Counted from the stretch's first letter, positions 1 through 9,056 are shown. The stretch is 53,053 bases of DNA from Hahella ganghwensis DSM 17046 (GCF_000376785.1 NZ_AQXX01000098.1:1-53053); one strand, 5' to 3'. The notes: generated by a model not told the origin, from the sequence alone. Translations and numbers: made by a program.

Positions 1-296
1 TCAGTTGATAAAAGCCCATGGCTTTGTTGGCAGCATGAGTCGAAAGGGGAACTGCTGGGATAACGCGGTAGTGGAGAGCTTCTTCGGTAGCCTGAAGCAA
101 GAACGGATTCAATGGCACCACTACCAGACTCGACGAGAAGCACAGCAAGATGTGTTGCATTACATCACGATGTTCTACAACAGCTTTCGGCTACATTCAT
201 ATTTGGATTACCAAAGCCCGAATCAATATGAAACGGCCTGGAAAGAATTACGAGAAGTTGCTTAACTGGGTTGTCACAAATCAGTTGACCACGTCA
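1..296 (+). mobile_element. Right end of an IS3-family insertion sequence (partial)
   Basis: This holds the transposase 3' end plus about 30 bases of non-coding terminus. The segment at 271-296 (ttgtcacaaatcagttgacc, then acgtca) has the look of an IS3-type terminal inverted repeat ending in CA. The exact end (about 290-296) and the target duplication cannot be fixed because the left end of the element lies outside the window. The stop codon of the neighbouring minus-strand TPR gene falls inside this terminus. Confidence 0.7.
2..265 (+). CDS. IS3-family transposase, C-terminal fragment (partial at window edge)
   Basis: This is the last 87 codons of an IS3-family DDE transposase (OrfB). The frame is open to the left edge, so the 5' part lies outside the window. 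The stretch S-R-K-G-N-C-W-D-N-A followed by V-E-S-F-F-x-x-L-K is the family signature around the catalytic glutamate. It is followed by the usual F-Y-N-x-x-R-x-H-S-Y-L-x-Y-x-S-P ending. The protein cuts and joins the ends of its own element. The gene stops about 25-30 bases before the likely right end of the IS, next to a damaged TPR gene on the opposite strand. The family call is firm; the IS group is not resolved. Confidence 0.92.
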   Translation, partial: QLIKAHGFVGSMSRKGNCWDNAVVESFFGSLKQERIQWHHYQTRREAQQDVLHYITMFYNSFRLHSYLDYQSPNQYETAWKELREVA

Positions 297-1417
297 GTAT
301 TAGTCACAAGATCTGTCGCCAGAAACCATTCCACCCCGCTGTTCTGGCGCTTGATCTCCACCAGGGTCTGCAAAGCCCCCTGTTTTTTCAAAGAGGCGGA
401 AAGGGTTTGCAACTGCCGCATTTCTTTTTCATAAACGGCAATGGCTTCCAGATAGGCATCTATCGCCGTGGCACGCAGGTTTTCCTTTTCATAGCCATAG
501 GCAATCGCCTGAAAGGTATCCGCTACACCAGGTATTACCAAAGCGAATTTCTTGGCGCGATGCCAGGACTGTATCGCCGTCCGGTAGCGCCCCAGACCGG
601 CATATGCCCTGCCATAATCGTATATCGCAGCCGGGGCACTGGTACCCGCAGCACGCACATTTTTCAGAAAAGAAAGCGCTTTGTTATAGTCCTGTTCGTC
701 CAGCGCAATATGCCCGGCAGCCAGTTGAATCCTGTCATTCAACTCCAGACCTTCGAGAGAATCATCCGTCATTGCCGAAGCAACTCTCAGAGAAACGAAG
801 GCTCGACTATTGTCAGGATCATCAGCGGCATAAAAGACCCCAAGATTGTGATACCCATAGGCTGCCCAGAGACTTCCGTCACTAATGCGACCGAGTACTT
901 TGGCCGCTTCATTCGCCCGTCTGACTTTCAGGTAGCTGTTCGCCAGATAATATAGCGCCTCATCCTTTTCCTTTTTTTTCAGCCCCCTCCCTTTGAGCGC
1001 ATCCGCAAACAGGTTGATTGCTTCCCGCCAATCTCCAGCGTTATAGGCTCTGCGTCCTTTAAACAGAATGACACTCTGCTTGATATCCTGTTCCCTCGCA
1101 GTGAATCCGAGGTGCTGCAATATGTCATCGACACTGGCGTCCATCCCGAACCTCATGTTGGTTTCAAGCGCCAGAAGGTGATTCAGGTTATGGAATTCAT
1201 TGTCTATGTGATTAGAGCCAATATGCGAGTTTTCGAGTAATACCAGCGTTTGGAGGTAGTCATTATTGTAGAAATGGTACAGAGCTTCGCGATGTAGCAG
1301 CTCGTCCGCAGCCCCCGGCTCCTTGCCATCAGCAAATGCAGCAGATGACACCAGTAAGCAAACAGCCAGCATAACCCCCAGAACAAGCCGGATTGGAACG
1401 ATGAAAGATAGAGACAT
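281..1417 (-). pseudogene. TPR-repeat periplasmic protein, C-terminally truncated by the IS3 element
   Basis: A 378-residue protein with an N-terminal signal peptide (about residues 1-29, ending A-F-A) and TPR-like helical pairs after it. It is a paralogue of the protein at 25781-28051. Both open with an E-A/V-L-Y/F-x-F-Y-x-x-D-Y segment, and both have a matching TPR segment ending in A-I/L-x-A-Y-x-x-A-I/V. The other copy continues for roughly 300 more residues past that point, while this one ends within 50. Its last residues and TGA stop fall in the terminus of the IS3 element. I infer that the insertion removed the C-terminal part. The truncated protein could still be made. It lies 15 bp downstream of a partner whose homologue also precedes the intact copy. 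Confidence 0.72.
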
Positions 1418-1432
1418 CAGGAAAGGCCCCGG

Positions 1433-1978
1433 CTAACGCTGCATTTCCTTGACCAGGAATCTGGGCAGATTGGTTTTGCTATTGTTACGCTCCACTCTGA
1501 GTTCAATAAACTTGGAACTCGATCCTTTCTCAAAGTTCAGGGTGGCGGCATTGCGGAAATACTTGTCGTTGCCGCCCCGCCCATTGAAAACCGCTTCCAC
1601 TTTATGAGGCCCGGCGGAAAGGCTCCCCATATACAACCGCTGAACACCTCCCTGCTTCAGGGCATTCACTTCACGCTCAGAATACAGGTAGGAGGTCGCC
1701 AGAATACCGTTGAGACTCAGTTCCACTGAGTCCAGCTCAAAATCCGCATTTTCTGCGACAGACAAAAATACGACCACCTGTGTATTGGCCGGATAAAGAA
1801 TCTCCTCCTCAAGCTTGTAAAGTTCCCGGTTCAGCTCGATAACCCGTTTTTTGAGCGATTCCGTTCGTTGTGCCAGATTATCTGTAGAGTTCGCCGACGC
1901 CGCCGCAAAGGCCAGCAGCACAATAGACAGTTTGAGGAGTGCCTTACTGAGGACTTCCTTATCAATAAAAGGAAACAT
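1433..1978 (-). CDS. Exported coiled-coil plus beta-domain protein (paralogue of 28062-28643)
   Basis: About 181 residues: a signal peptide, a short heptad-rich segment (T-E-S-L-K-K-R-V-I-E-L-N-R-E-L-Y-K-L-E-E), then a beta-rich domain with V-V-F-L-S-V, L-x-L-N-G, T-S-Y-L-Y-S-E and G-G-V-Q-R-L-Y-x-G-x-L. These motifs recur in order in the protein at 28062-28643, so the two are paralogues. I chose the ATG at 1978 because AAGGGG lies 9 bases upstream; ATGs at 1984 and 2020 and a GTG at 2026 are also in frame. Function is unknown. The beta domain resembles PEGA-type periplasmic domains, but that is only a resemblance. There is no DNA-binding motif. The TPR gene follows 15 bp downstream. Confidence 0.75.
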   Translation of the reverse strand: MFPFIDKEVLSKALLKLSIVLLAFAAASANSTDNLAQRTESLKKRVIELNRELYKLEEEILYPANTQVVVFLSVAENADFELDSVELSLNGILATSYLYSEREVNALKQGGVQRLYMGSLSAGPHKVEAVFNGRGGNDKYFRNAATLNFEKGSSSKFIELRVERNNSKTNLPRFLVKEMQR

Positions 1979-2186
1979 AGGCATTAGCCCCTTGGTTCTT
2001 ACACCATCAGACAATTTCATGCCCACATACTAGCACTGCTTCTGAAACAAAAGTGTGAACTCCTTTACTCAGCGGAGACAAAACTTTACAAAACGAGACA
2101 CAGTTAAAATTAGGCAGGTACTTATTCTCGGGTGGCCAGCTATGTTCTGCGGCATAGCAAAGCTCTGCCTGATATCAAATGAGGAG

Positions 2187-2214
2187 GAAAAGGCCGGCAC
2201 AGTGAAGTACCGGC
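2187..2214 (-). terminator. Intrinsic terminator of the moxR/VWA operon
   Basis: On the minus strand an 8-bp stem (GCCGGTAC / GTGCCGGC, one G-U pair) with a 6-base loop is followed by CTTTTCC. It lies 14 bp beyond the VWA stop codon. Confidence 0.65.
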
Positions 2215-2227
2215 TTAGATCTGTGAG

Positions 2228-3406
2228 CTATTTACTCAGGTATTTCATTCCCTGTTCCATGCCTTCAATGGTCAATGGGAACATCTTGTCGCCAATTAGT
2301 TGCCGGGTAATTCCCAACGATCCGCCCTCTCCCCAATATTGCTCAGGCAGAGGGTTCAACCAGGCAACTTTATCGAACTTGTCGATGACACGCTGCATCC
2401 AGACGGCTCCGGCTTCTTCATTCCAGTGCTCAATACTGCCACCGGGATGGGTAATTTCGTAAGGAGCCATACTGGCATCCCCGACAAATATCACTCTATA
2501 GTCAGAACTGTACTTGTGCAGGATGTCATAGGTAGAAGTGGTTTCTGACATTCTGCGAATATTATTCTTCCACACCCGCTCATAGATGAAGTTGTGGAAA
2601 TAGAAGTACTCAAGATGCTTGAACTCACTTCTGGCGGCAGAGAACAACTCCTCACAGACCCTGATGTGAGGATCCATCGACCCGCCGATATCCAGGAACA
2701 ACAATACCTTTACCGCATTGTGGCGCTCGGGAACCATTTTGATATCCAGGTAGCCGGCATTATTGGCAGTACTGCGAATCGTATCCGGCATATCCAGTTC
2801 ATCCTGAGCCCCCTGTCGGGCAAATTTTCGCAATCGGCGTAAGGCGACTTTGATATTCCGAATTCCCAGGGTGATGGAATCGTCCAGATCCTTGTAGGCT
2901 CTTTGCTCCCAGACTTTAACCGCTTTTTTGTTGCGAGAATTCTTCTGCCCGATTCGAACCCCTTCCGGGTTATAACCATTCGCCCCAAACGGCGAGGTAC
3001 CGCCGGTACCAATCCACTTATTTCCGCCTTCGTGCCTTTCCCTTTGTTCCTCCAGCCGCTTCTTGAAAGCTTCGATCAGCTCTTCGAGCCCTCCCAATGA
3101 CTGAATTCGCTCTTTTTCTTCCTGGCTCAATTGCCTCTCAAATTCCTTGCGCAGCCAGTCATCAGGTATCAGCGCTTCCAGCAGCGCATCCATATCCTCC
3201 AATCCTTTAAAATAGCTGGCAAAGGCTCGATCAAACTTATCGTAGTGTTTTTCATCCTTTACCAGACAGGCGCGGCTGAGATAATAAAACTCGTCCATAT
3301 CGGCAAATGCAAGCCGATGCTGGAGAGCTTCCAGAAAATCCAGAAACTCTCGTAACGTGGCCGGAACTTTGGACTTCCTGAGTGTGATAAAGAAATCTAT
3401 CAGCAT
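2228..3406 (-). CDS. CoxE-like VWA-domain protein
   Basis: A 392-residue protein without signal peptide. The N-terminal half is helical and charged. The C-terminal half holds a von Willebrand A domain with the metal-site motif L-F-L-D-I-G-G-S-M and a downstream V-G-D-A-S-M segment. In this group the usual D-x-S-x-S becomes D-x-G-G-S. Proteins of this family act with MoxR-type AAA+ ATPases, often as chaperone or metal-insertion pairs; the client is unknown here. The ATG has GGAGG 5 bases upstream. The gene follows the MoxR gene by 34 bp on the same strand, and a terminator follows it. Cytoplasmic location is inferred. Confidence 0.88.
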   Translation of the reverse strand: MLIDFFITLRKSKVPATLREFLDFLEALQHRLAFADMDEFYYLSRACLVKDEKHYDKFDRAFASYFKGLEDMDALLEALIPDDWLRKEFERQLSQEEKERIQSLGGLEELIEAFKKRLEEQRERHEGGNKWIGTGGTSPFGANGYNPEGVRIGQKNSRNKKAVKVWEQRAYKDLDDSITLGIRNIKVALRRLRKFARQGAQDELDMPDTIRSTANNAGYLDIKMVPERHNAVKVLLFLDIGGSMDPHIRVCEELFSAARSEFKHLEYFYFHNFIYERVWKNNIRRMSETTSTYDILHKYSSDYRVIFVGDASMAPYEITHPGGSIEHWNEEAGAVWMQRVIDKFDKVAWLNPLPEQYWGEGGSLGITRQLIGDKMFPLTIEGMEQGMKYLSK

Positions 3407-3440
3407 GCGTTCCTCCGGTTGGTTCCAGACTTCAACGCCA

Positions 3441-4283
3441 TCATCCGCCCCGGCGGGTCATGAAAGCGAGCTTCTGCAACAGGTGGACATCCTGTTCATT
3501 TTTGACCAGAGCGCCATACAAAGGAGGAATCGCCTGGCTTGCATCATGATTGCGAAGAATATCTTCAGGCAGATCATCAGCCATTAACAACTTAAGCCAA
3601 TCGATCAATTCAGAGGTGGACGGTTTCTTCTTCAGTCCAGGCACTTTGCGGACATCAAAGAAGATATCCAGAGCATCTTTCACCAGGGCTTTTTTAATTC
3701 CGGGATAGTGAACATCGATAATATTCAGCATCGTGTCTCTGTCGGGGAAATTAATATAGTGAAAGAAACACCGGCGCAGAAAGGCGTCCGGCAGCTCTTT
3801 TTCATTGTTACTGGTAATAATAACAATCGGACGGGTGGTCGCTCTGACCCGTTCCTGAGTCTCATAGACGTAGAACTCCATCTTATCGAGCTCTAACAAC
3901 AGGTCATTGGGAAATTCGATATCAGCCTTATCAATTTCATCGATCAGCAATACGGCCTGCTGCTCAGACTCGAAAGCTTCCCAGAGTTTACCCTTTTTAA
4001 TGTAGTTACCAATGTCATGAACCCGGTCATCCCCAAGCTGGGAATCCCTGAGTCTGGACACGGCGTCGTACTCATACAGCCCCTGTTGCGCCTTGGTGGT
4101 GGACTTGATATGCCATTGAATCAGCGGGGCACCCAATGCTTCTGCCAATTCTTCTGCGAGCATGGTTTTACCGGTGCCTGGCTCGCCCTTGATCAATAAA
4201 GGCCGTTGCAGAGCAATGGCTGCATTCACCGCCAATTGCAGATCTTCGGTAGCAACGTAATTTTCAGTACCTGTAAACTTCAT
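3441..4283 (-). CDS. MoxR-family AAA+ ATPase
   Basis: A 280-residue AAA+ ATPase. The Walker A motif G-E-P-G-T-G-K-T is at residues 33-40, Walker B is V-L-L-I-D-E-I-D-K-A-D, sensor 1 is I-I-T-S-N-N-E-K-E-L-P, and the arginine-finger region is F-L-R-R-C-F-F-H. This is the compact MoxR subgroup that pairs with CoxE-like VWA proteins to remodel or activate a target complex. It is the first gene of a two-gene minus-strand operon with the VWA gene and diverges from cysK across about 400 bp. No obvious client such as a dehydrogenase is adjacent, so the substrate is unknown. Confidence 0.92.
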   Translation of the reverse strand: MKFTGTENYVATEDLQLAVNAAIALQRPLLIKGEPGTGKTMLAEELAEALGAPLIQWHIKSTTKAQQGLYEYDAVSRLRDSQLGDDRVHDIGNYIKKGKLWEAFESEQQAVLLIDEIDKADIEFPNDLLLELDKMEFYVYETQERVRATTRPIVIITSNNEKELPDAFLRRCFFHYINFPDRDTMLNIIDVHYPGIKKALVKDALDIFFDVRKVPGLKKKPSTSELIDWLKLLMADDLPEDILRNHDASQAIPPLYGALVKNEQDVHLLQKLAFMTRRGG

Positions 4284-4691
4284 TCAATATGATCCCGTTG
4301 TTTAGACCTTCAGCCTGACTTTTAGGTGCGCGCACCATGAAACTGGTGCCTTGTTCTGATTCCTGTCTCCACATCGACGTTTTGTGTGAATGATCCGGGC
4401 AGGAATGTCACTTTCTCTTTTCTCAGCCCCTTATAGGGATGAGTGCCTGGTGAAGTGGCTAACAACGCCAGACTTCACTATTTCCACCCCGATACTAGAC
4501 TAAAGTCGGAGTTTATACGCTGGTCAATCCTGCCTCAACCTTGGCCAAAAGTTCCAACTTGCCAGGAACCACCACAGATTCGTATATTGAAACCTGTATC
4601 CACACCTGAATTTGCAGATTTGACAGGTTCTGCACTAAGCTCCCATACCCGGGTTCTGACGACCTGCACAAAAATTAATAAGGAGAACCAC
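4284..4691. other. Divergent intergenic region, MoxR gene / cysK
   Basis: This 408-bp stretch separates two divergent genes. It has a perfect 12-bp palindrome GGTGCGCGCACC at 4325-4336. The partly overlapping GCACCA-N6-TGGTGC at 4333-4350 could be an operator or a transcript hairpin. A weak promoter-like pair for cysK lies further right. The cysK frame stays open upstream to an ATG at 4443, but the conserved protein begins at 4692. Confidence 0.45.
4620..4648 (+). promoter_or_regulatory. Possible cysK promoter
   Basis: TTGACA at 4620-4625 is followed after 17-18 bases by CCATAC/CATACC, a poor -10. The position, about 45 bp before the cysK ATG, is sensible. Only the -35 is convincing. Confidence 0.3.
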
Positions 4692-5657
4692 ATGCCCGTC
4701 TACGAAGACAACTCTCTTTCCATTGGTAACACGCCTTTAATTAAACTTAACCGTGTTACCAAGGGCCGCGTCCTGGCCAAGATAGAGGGTAGAAATCCTG
4801 CCTATTCTGTAAAATGCCGAATAGGCGCCAGTATGATCTGGGATGCTGAGAAATCCGGACGCCTGACACCGGGCATGACCATCGTAGAACCAACCAGTGG
4901 CAATACAGGTATTGCTCTGGCGTTCGTCTGCGCTTCACGCGGCTACCGCCTGGTGCTGACCATGCCTAACACCATGAGCCTGGAACGTCGGAAGATCCTC
5001 AAAGCCCTGGGGGCAGAGCTTGAGTTGACTGAAGGCGCCAAAGGCATGAAAGGGGCCATCGAAAAGGCCAAAGAGATTGTTGCTTCAGATCCGGACAAGC
5101 ATCTGCTATTACAACAGTTTGAAAACCCGGCCAACCCTGCCATACACGAGCAGACTACAGGCCCCGAAATCTGGAAAGACACTGAAGGTAGCATTGATAT
5201 CCTGGTGGCAGGTGTGGGTACTGGCGGCACCATCACCGGTGTATCTCGCTACATCAAGAAAACTCAGGGCAAAGCGATCACCTCAATTGCAGTAGAGCCA
5301 GCCCTTTCACCAGTTATTTCCCAGACACTGGCTGGCCAGACTGTCCAACCGGCACCACATAAAATTCAGGGTATCGGTGCAGGTTTTGTCCCCAAAAACC
5401 TTGACCTGGAAATGGTGGACACCGTGGAACAGGTCACCAATGAAGAAGCGATTGAATACGCGCACAGGTTGATGAAAGAAGAAGGTATTCTTGCTGGAAT
5501 CTCCTGTGGGGCCGCCGTTGCAGTTGCCGCCAGGATTGCAGAAAGACCGGAGAATGCCGACAAGACGATCGTAGTGATTTTACCGGACTCCAGTGAGCGT
5601 TATCTTTCCAGCCCACTGTTCACGGATGTCTTTTCTGATAAAGAGTTACAGCAATAA
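4692..5657 (+). CDS. cysK: Cysteine synthase A (O-acetylserine sulfhydrylase)
   Basis: A 321-residue PLP enzyme that makes L-cysteine from O-acetylserine and sulfide. The PLP lysine lies in [11 protein letters not shown]. The substrate loop T-S-G-N-T-G-I-A-L and the phosphate loop G-T-G-G-T-I-T-G are present, as is G-I-S-C-G-A-A-V-A near the C-terminus. The ATG at 4692 is preceded by AAGGAG at a good distance and gives the normal family length. The longer frame from 4443 adds unrelated residues. The gene is monocistronic, with a strong terminator just after the stop. N-P-A-Y replaces the more usual N-P-S/A-F, a mild change. Confidence 0.96.
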   Translation: MPVYEDNSLSIGNTPLIKLNRVTKGRVLAKIEGRNPAYSVKCRIGASMIWDAEKSGRLTPGMTIVEPTSGNTGIALAFVCASRGYRLVLTMPNTMSLERRKILKALGAELELTEGAKGMKGAIEKAKEIVASDPDKHLLLQQFENPANPAIHEQTTGPEIWKDTEGSIDILVAGVGTGGTITGVSRYIKKTQGKAITSIAVEPALSPVISQTLAGQTVQPAPHKIQGIGAGFVPKNLDLEMVDTVEQVTNEEAIEYAHRLMKEEGILAGISCGAAVAVAARIAERPENADKTIVVILPDSSERYLSSPLFTDVFSDKELQQ

Positions 5658-5665
5658 TATTTCTC

Positions 5666-5692
5666 GCCGCCGGATTCTCCGGCGGCTTTATT
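5666..5692 (+). terminator. Intrinsic terminator of cysK
   Basis: A perfect 8-bp GC-rich stem (GCCGCCGG / CCGGCGGC) with loop ATTCT is followed by TTTATT. It starts 9 bp after the cysK stop. Confidence 0.85.
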
Positions 5693-5785
5693 GGTGCTTT
5701 TGTGCTACAGCTTCACAAAACTCTATTCGCGTTGCAGAGAACAAAATAAGGCTTCAGCATGCCCTTCGCCTGAAACGCCAAGCTT

Positions 5786-8380
5786 CTAGGATTTTTTGTC
5801 ATCCTCCGGTGAAGGTAGATCATCCGTATCTGAAATATCAAAATCTTCCAGATTGAACTCATCGTCGGGGTCAGCGCCACTTTCATTGGACTTCAGAATT
5901 TCATCTGCCAATTCCTCAGCTGACTTCTCACCAACAGTAGGCTCTTTATCAGCTCCTCCCTGATTCAACAACTCATCGATTTCATCCTGAGCGCTCTTTC
6001 CAGTTTCAGGCTCCTCAGGCAATTCCGGTTCCTGGGCAGGCTCCGGTTCTTCTAGGGGCTCTGGTTCCTCTGGGGGCTCCGGCTCTGACATTTCAGAGTC
6101 CTCAAGAGAAAATTCCATGTTATCCGTATCGTCTTCGGCTTCTTGTGTCTCTTCTGCCTTTTCTGTTTTTGGCGCTTCTTCTGTCGAATCCTCAAGCCCG
6201 AATTCCTGAGCTTCATCCATATCGAAAGCTGGATTCTCCAGTTGCTCAATTTCGTCTTCCAGATCCGGCTCCGTGTCATCTTCTTCGGCTTTCGCTTTAG
6301 CGACCTCCTTGGCTTCCTCTTCCTGCTTCAGCGTTCGAGGTTCACGGGATCCGGCTCCGGTTCTTTCTGCCAGAAGTTTTTGTTCTTTTCTTTTCTTGAG
6401 AAATGCCCACACACCAAGCCCAATCAAGCTTAAGACAACAACCCCGCCACCAACAGCAGCAACAATATACATGATGGTGCGTTTACTACTCTTCGGCTTT
6501 TCCTCTTCTGTCATTGCCGCTTCCTGCTCTGCCTGAGCCTGTTGCGCAACCTCCTCAGGAATTGGCGGCACAATACTTTCTTCCGACGCTTCAGTTGGCG
6601 CCGCTTCCGGCTCTGCTGGCTTCGCCGTAGCCTCGGCCAGGGCCTCATTCATTGATGCGGCACCTTCCTGGTCTACAAGAGAACGGAATTCGTTGGGCGA
6701 TGCTTCCTGCCTAGGAAATTCAGCAGAAATGACTTCCGGATCAAAACGGAAATTACCGCCTTGGGTAGTTACACCTTCGACCCGTAAGTTAAGCTCATAT
6801 ATACCATCTCCCTTGGTGGGTTCGATATCCAGTTCCCAGCGCCCGGTTTCAGGGTTAAAGGGCACCGACTTAATAAGGTTACTACCATCAGGCCCCTTCA
6901 CTTTTGAGATAATGGATGTTTTCTCATTGTCGATATGACTGCTCAGAGCATTCACCACCACTCTATAGCGGGTTTCCTCGCCTGTTCCGGTCGCTTCCAG
7001 ATCAACAGCCATAGGTGCGTTCAGATTAATCAATTGACGAATCTGGCGACGGAAGGTCCGACCGTCACCCAGCACAGATACTTCATAGCGTCCGACGTCT
7101 TTCAGTTTGGTGACTTTTTCCCTGAAAATACCATCCGCCGGCGGCTCACCATCCTTGGAGATTCGTTTCGTGCCAGACTTGTTGTCTTCCGTCTTAATCG
7201 TGACATCAACGGCCACCAGCCCCAAGAACGAAGAATTGAGAACCTGCTCGCCATCTTCAAAAAAGGCTACCTGGATTTCCAACTGATCACCGGCGTAAAA
7301 ATTGGAAGGTAGCGGTTTCATCACCATTTTGAGATTGCTGACCACTGTTACCCGACTCCCTGGCGCCAGCTCAGCCTCCAGTTGCCATTCGCCCTCAAGT
7401 GGACGACTAACGGTAATCAGGTCATAACCGACCTCACGAAACCAACGCACATATTCAGGCTTACTATCGACCGTAAATTTTTCACCGGTAGGTTCAATAA
7501 TTGCCGTCTGACTGTCTTCTTCGGATCGGAAAATCAGGGCGGTGAATTCCTCAATACTGGAATCCACATCAAATTTGTTGTCCTCAAGCGGAATCTCTTC
7601 AGCCGGGGCTGCTGTCTGCAGCGCCTGTAGAAATACTTTACTGAGTTCATCTGACGTCTCCGCCAGGGCATAAATACCGTCAGTTTCAACAGAGATATTC
7701 TGAAGCAATGATTGATCGGCGTTTTTTGACAATGCGACCGTATGGATTCTGGCTCCTAGTGACTTAAACTTCGGCAGAACCTTGGTCAGTATTCGTTCAC
7801 GCTCAGTGACATTGGCGCCCGGTGTCTTGGATATATCCACCACACCATCGGTTAAGAGAATAAAGTGGGTATTGGAATAATCCTCCCCGCCCTTTAAATC
7901 TGCCGAGGACTTTTCCAGCGCTTCACCGATATTGGTAAACAGAGCAACCGAACTGATTTCGTTGCTCTTTTCCCTGGCCAGATTGCGCCATTGCGCAGTG
8001 ACCTGTTGATGCTTCACCAATTCATTTACATACTGCCCAAATGTCCAGACACCTGCGGAGTTACCCTCAGGCAGCAATTCGGTGATTAGATTCAATGCTG
8101 GTTTACGAAGGTTCTTCGGATCGTTTTTCTTCATACTCCCAGAAATATCAATCAATACCCGGACATCGGAAGTAGACGGGACTTCCATCTGGGCCTGCAC
8201 CGGCAGGAACCAGAGTATCCCGACAATCGACAGAACAAAGATCTGAAACCTTTTTGAAAACAATTCCTTCAGAAACAGACTATTCAAAAACAGACTCGCC
8301 ACGTCACTCAATGTAATTACTCTTTCATTGATTGATAAAGAAGGCAGATAACCTGCCAACCAACACCAACCGCCATCCAT
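5786..8380 (-). CDS. Membrane-anchored VWA-domain protein with long acidic tail
   Basis: 864 residues as the longest frame. A signal sequence lies at about 45-64 (ending V-Q-A-Q), so the true start is probably later; TTG at 8311 is one candidate, and no start has a clear ribosome site. Next is a VWA domain with MIDAS D78-I-S-G-S82 and I-L-L-T-D-G, then beta-rich domains to about residue 560, then a linker. A transmembrane helix lies near 635-660, followed by K-K-R-K. The last 200 residues are a cytoplasmic, strongly acidic, E/P-rich tail. VWA domains bind metal-dependent protein ligands in the periplasm. It resembles gammaproteobacterial VWA proteins of the TIGR03503 type, extended by the tail. 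The tail carries three E-F-x-L-E-D copies. The partner is unknown. Confidence 0.85.
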   Translation of the reverse strand: MDGGWCWLAGYLPSLSINERVITLSDVASLFLNSLFLKELFSKRFQIFVLSIVGILWFLPVQAQMEVPSTSDVRVLIDISGSMKKNDPKNLRKPALNLITELLPEGNSAGVWTFGQYVNELVKHQQVTAQWRNLAREKSNEISSVALFTNIGEALEKSSADLKGGEDYSNTHFILLTDGVVDISKTPGANVTERERILTKVLPKFKSLGARIHTVALSKNADQSLLQNISVETDGIYALAETSDELSKVFLQALQTAAPAEEIPLEDNKFDVDSSIEEFTALIFRSEEDSQTAIIEPTGEKFTVDSKPEYVRWFREVGYDLITVSRPLEGEWQLEAELAPGSRVTVVSNLKMVMKPLPSNFYAGDQLEIQVAFFEDGEQVLNSSFLGLVAVDVTIKTEDNKSGTKRISKDGEPPADGIFREKVTKLKDVGRYEVSVLGDGRTFRRQIRQLINLNAPMAVDLEATGTGEETRYRVVVNALSSHIDNEKTSIISKVKGPDGSNLIKSVPFNPETGRWELDIEPTKGDGIYELNLRVEGVTTQGGNFRFDPEVISAEFPRQEASPNEFRSLVDQEGAASMNEALAEATAKPAEPEAAPTEASEESIVPPIPEEVAQQAQAEQEAAMTEEEKPKSSKRTIMYIVAAVGGGVVVLSLIGLGVWAFLKKRKEQKLLAERTGAGSREPRTLKQEEEAKEVAKAKAEEDDTEPDLEDEIEQLENPAFDMDEAQEFGLEDSTEEAPKTEKAEETQEAEDDTDNMEFSLEDSEMSEPEPPEEPEPLEEPEPAQEPELPEEPETGKSAQDEIDELLNQGGADKEPTVGEKSAEELADEILKSNESGADPDDEFNLEDFDISDTDDLPSPEDDKKS

Positions 8381-8562
8381 ACAGACAAACGATGGCTTAC
8401 AGGGGGCTGTTGACGTTTCATTGGGTAAAACCCCAATAAAAAAATCTATAACCCCTAGTAATTTATAGCAGTTATTTCGAGGACTACAACGCGATTTTAA
8501 AGAATAGCTTTAAGTTACAATATGAAGGTGATTGATTTTCAAAGAAATGAGCTGCCCCCCAA

Positions 8563-8590
8563 GGTGGCAATGGAGGGCGGAAGGTGACTG
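8563..8590 (-). terminator. Possible weak terminator after the small membrane protein gene
   Basis: On the minus strand GCCCTCC and GGGGGGC can pair around an 11-base loop about 10 bp past the stop at 8598. There is only a short T-rich run after it, so the call is weak. Confidence 0.25.
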
Positions 8591-8597
8591 ATCGGAA

Positions 8598-9056
8598 TCA
8601 ATCCACATGCGGCTCTATACGCTCACGCACGGCGGTCTTTTTCACTTTAGGTTTCTTAGGCTTCTTGTCAGCACTTTTTTGCGCTTTCTTATCAACCGCT
8701 GCTTTTGGGGCTGCCTTTTGGCCTCCTCGGCCGAGCTTGCCCAAAATGAACTCCAGCGCGAACAACAAACCAATCACACACAATGATCCGGCCATGAACA
8801 TACTCGCATGCAAGGCCCGCACTTCATCGTTTTGCATCAGACTTGCCAGTGCAACGATATAGGCGGGCGCCCACAACCCTTGCTCTGGAACTGAAATGGC
8901 CGGCGTAAAGAGCACTGCCGCCACCAGAGCTCTAAAAAACAATTGAACCGGGCGGGGACCAAGGCGTTTAAACAACGGCCACATAGCAAAATAAAACACC
9001 AGGCCGGCAACCAGGTAGATCGCCCAGGCACTAAGATAACCAAATTGAGTCAACAT
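8598..9056 (-). CDS. Small integral membrane protein with basic C-terminal tail
   Basis: A 152-residue protein of unknown function. It has about four hydrophobic segments: residues 8-28, 40-56, 64-75 and 84-106. The last 45 residues are rich in K, A and P (K-K-P-K-K-P-K-V-K-K type) and probably cytoplasmic, possibly contacting nucleic acid or the membrane surface. The start is ATG 9056. It follows ycgN on the same strand by about 90 bp, so it may be the last member of the rnd-ycgL-ycgN run. I do not recognise a named family. Confidence 0.75.
   Translation of the reverse strand: MLTQFGYLSAWAIYLVAGLVFYFAMWPLFKRLGPRPVQLFFRALVAAVLFTPAISVPEQGLWAPAYIVALASLMQNDEVRALHASMFMAGSLCVIGLLFALEFILGKLGRGGQKAAPKAAVDKKAQKSADKKPKKPKVKKTAVRERIEPHVD

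Noticed and set aside
407-955. Open frame of 182 codons on the plus strand
   Set aside because: It lies wholly antisense to the TPR gene, has odd residue composition and no ribosome site. It is a shadow of the real gene.
4443-4691. Upstream extension of the cysK frame
   Set aside because: The added residues do not resemble cysteine synthase, and AAGGAG sits before the ATG at 4692.
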